Positions 62,578 through 64,000 of a stretch of DNA of 64,000 nucleotides are shown here, piece after piece. Source of the stretch: Chryseobacterium indologenes (GTDB lineage Bacteria; Bacteroidota; Bacteroidia; Flavobacteriales; Weeksellaceae); the NCBI GenBank assembly GCA_002439165.1, contig DJTE01000029.1:49638-113637 (forward strand), read 5' to 3'. Below the pieces are notes generated by a model that was not told the DNA's origin, ran no database searches, and worked only from the letters and a program-made list of their open reading frames with translations. Every line of letters begins with the position of its first letter. The first letter of the stretch is position 1. A program made the translations under genes and the position numbers.

Positions 62578-63645
62578 ATGCCGAATACGATCATTATTGG
62601 TTCCGGATCCTATATTCCTAACAGAGTTATTGGTAGAGACTATTTCATGGATTCTGAGTTCTACACGGAAGACGGGGTGAAGATTGATAAGCCTGCGGAA
62701 GAAACTATTGCCAAGTTTGTAGAAATCACAGAAATAGAAAACAGAAGATTTATTGAGGACGACCTTTCCAACTCACAAATCGGGTATGAAGCAGCTAAAC
62801 TGGCTATTGAAGACGCGAAAATAGATGGCGAGGAACTGGATTATATTATTTACGCAAGCAATTTCGGGGAAGTAACCCTAAACGGATATGCTGATTTTAT
62901 GCCGACAATGGCCGCCAGAGTAAAGAATAAATTAGGCATCAAAAACAGGAAATGCGTTACCTATGATATGCTTTTCGGATGTCCGGGATGGGTGGAAGCG
63001 ATGATTTTAGCAGATAACCTGATCAAAGCCAAAACAGCTAAAACAATCCTTGTTATCGGAGGCGAAACATTAAGCAGGGTAACCGATCCGCACGACAGAA
63101 ACAGGATGATCTTTGCAGACGGTGCAGGTGCTGTGGTGGTAAAAGCTACTGATGACGAAAATGTAGGAATCATTTCCCACAATACCATTTGTGACAACGG
63201 ATCTGAACTGAATTACCTGGCCAACGGACCTTCCATCAACAAAGATTCTGATCAGAACCGTATTTTCGTAAGAATGCAGGGAAGAAAAATCTATGAGTAC
63301 GCTCTTAAAAACGTTCCCGTAGCTATCAAAGAAACTATTGATGATGCCGGACTTTCTATTCAGGATATTGATAAAATCCTTATTCACCAGGCGAATGCCA
63401 AGATGGATTATGCCATGATTGAAAGACTTCACAAGCTTTATGATGTAAAAGATTATGATCATGCAATCTCTCCTATGACGATCCAGGACCTGGGAAATAC
63501 GTCTGTTGCAACAATTCCTACCATGTATGATTTAATAATTAAAGGAAAAATGGAAGGTCAATCGTTTAAAGATAATGGTAACATTGTGATGACTTCGGTA
63601 GGTGCCGGAATGAACATCAATGCTATCGTTTACAGATTTCCTTAA
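62578..63645 (+). CDS. 3-oxoacyl-ACP synthase III-like enzyme
   Basis: 355 residues of the thiolase fold. Catalytic Cys C135 in MLFGCPGWVE, His in ILIHQANAKM (about 263) and Asn in DLGNTSVATIPTM (about 305). FabH-like enzymes start fatty-acid synthesis with acyl-CoA; the C-terminal part is longer than E. coli FabH and the group includes paralogs for other products. No neighbouring fatty-acid genes here. Confidence 0.9.
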   Translation: MPNTIIIGSGSYIPNRVIGRDYFMDSEFYTEDGVKIDKPAEETIAKFVEITEIENRRFIEDDLSNSQIGYEAAKLAIEDAKIDGEELDYIIYASNFGEVTLNGYADFMPTMAARVKNKLGIKNRKCVTYDMLFGCPGWVEAMILADNLIKAKTAKTILVIGGETLSRVTDPHDRNRMIFADGAGAVVVKATDDENVGIISHNTICDNGSELNYLANGPSINKDSDQNRIFVRMQGRKIYEYALKNVPVAIKETIDDAGLSIQDIDKILIHQANAKMDYAMIERLHKLYDVKDYDHAISPMTIQDLGNTSVATIPTMYDLIIKGKMEGQSFKDNGNIVMTSVGAGMNINAIVYRFP

Positions 63646-63669
63646 TAACAGTTTTAATTAAAAAATATG

Positions 63670-63705
63670 AAAGCACAAAAGGAAGTCTTCTTTTGTGCTT
63701 TTTTT
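63670..63705 (+). terminator. Terminator of the KAS III gene
   Basis: Stem AAAGCACAAAAG / CTTTTGTGCTTT followed by a T run. Confidence 0.9.
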
Positions 63706-63715
63706 AGATACGATC

Positions 63716-64000
63716 ATGAAGAATTTTTTAATCGTTGGCGCTATCTTCTTTATTTTAGAAGTTTATATTTACCAGGCCATAAGGACTTTAACCGATAATT
63801 TCTGGATACGGCTCGGATATTGGGTGGTATCTTTGGCTGTTTACGGGTTTTTCGCCTATGAAGTCTCTCATTTCCAAAAGGCAGACAGAACTTCGCTGAG
63901 AGCCCAGATCGCTATTTCCCTGTTTCTGATCTTTATTCTTCCGAAAATTTTCATCGTCCTGTTTTTACTGATTGATGATATTTTCAGAACAGGAAGCTAT
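63716..64000 (+). CDS. Partial membrane protein, possibly the N-terminus of a metallophosphoesterase
   Basis: Starts MKNFLIVGAIFFILEVYIYQ and continues in frame to the window edge (95 codons), with about three membrane segments. The pattern resembles the membrane-anchored start of YkoQ-type metallophosphoesterases seen in Chryseobacterium; the catalytic part is outside the window. The start ATG is clear. Confidence 0.6.
   Translation, partial: MKNFLIVGAIFFILEVYIYQAIRTLTDNFWIRLGYWVVSLAVYGFFAYEVSHFQKADRTSLRAQIAISLFLIFILPKIFIVLFLLIDDIFRTGSY

Overview
The window looks like a chromosomal segment of a Flavobacteriia genome, most probably Chryseobacterium or a close Weeksellaceae relative. Signs of this are PorT (type IX secretion), a GLPGLI-family protein, short GG-leader peptides ending in Cys-rich cores, A-rich leaders with few Shine-Dalgarno sites, and promoters of the Bacteroidetes form (TTG, about 19 bp, TAnnTTTG). 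No rRNA, tRNA, CRISPR array or intact insertion sequence was seen. All family names come from reading the protein sequences; no database search was possible.

Layout. 1-0.4 kb: non-coding repeats. 0.4-5.4 kb: a tripartite drug-efflux operon on the minus strand (AraC regulator, TolC, HlyD, MFS pump). 5.6-9.8 kb: small genes, an RsmI-like methyltransferase, a low-molecular-weight phosphatase and dnaA. 9.9-14.8 kb: thioesterase, prephenate dehydratase, a secreted protein and a DUF2339 membrane protein. 14.9-37.8 kb: a 16-gene extracellular contractile injection system (eCIS) on the minus strand, the standout of the window. 38-47.9 kb: housekeeping genes (rarA, yidD, lgt, nnr, mscL, a 3-phosphoglycerate-dehydrogenase-like gene, idi, gcvT). 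48-56.5 kb: small accessory genes, three orphan GG-leader peptides, and a CLC fluoride exporter behind a fluoride riboswitch. 56.5-64 kb: an MFS transporter, then RNase Y, 6S RNA, zapA, porT, ubiE and a KAS III enzyme.

The eCIS runs in one direction with gaps of at most about 50 bases: cap (DUF4255), sheath, two tube proteins, DUF5908 peptide, LysM-like hub protein, VgrG-like spike, PAAR tip, gp25, two large baseplate proteins, two unassigned proteins (992 and 184 aa), tape-measure protein, a 1051-aa DUF4157 protein that is the likely cargo, and an AAA+ ATPase. No membrane-anchor genes of a type VI system are present, so a free or loosely anchored particle is more likely. A promoter with exact TTG-N19-TATATTTA spacing lies upstream of the first gene. 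The most unusual parts are the cargo candidate (zinc-protease-like HEIIH, an HNH-like DHIIEL segment, then beta repeats), the roughly 260-residue helical insertion in the sheath, and the two unassigned proteins.

Other notable points are the fluoride aptamer whose 3' end can pair with the ribosome-binding site of the CLC gene, two paralogous Cys-rich peptides, a hairpin family reused as terminator three times within 2.2 kb, and promoter -7 boxes that abut start codons.
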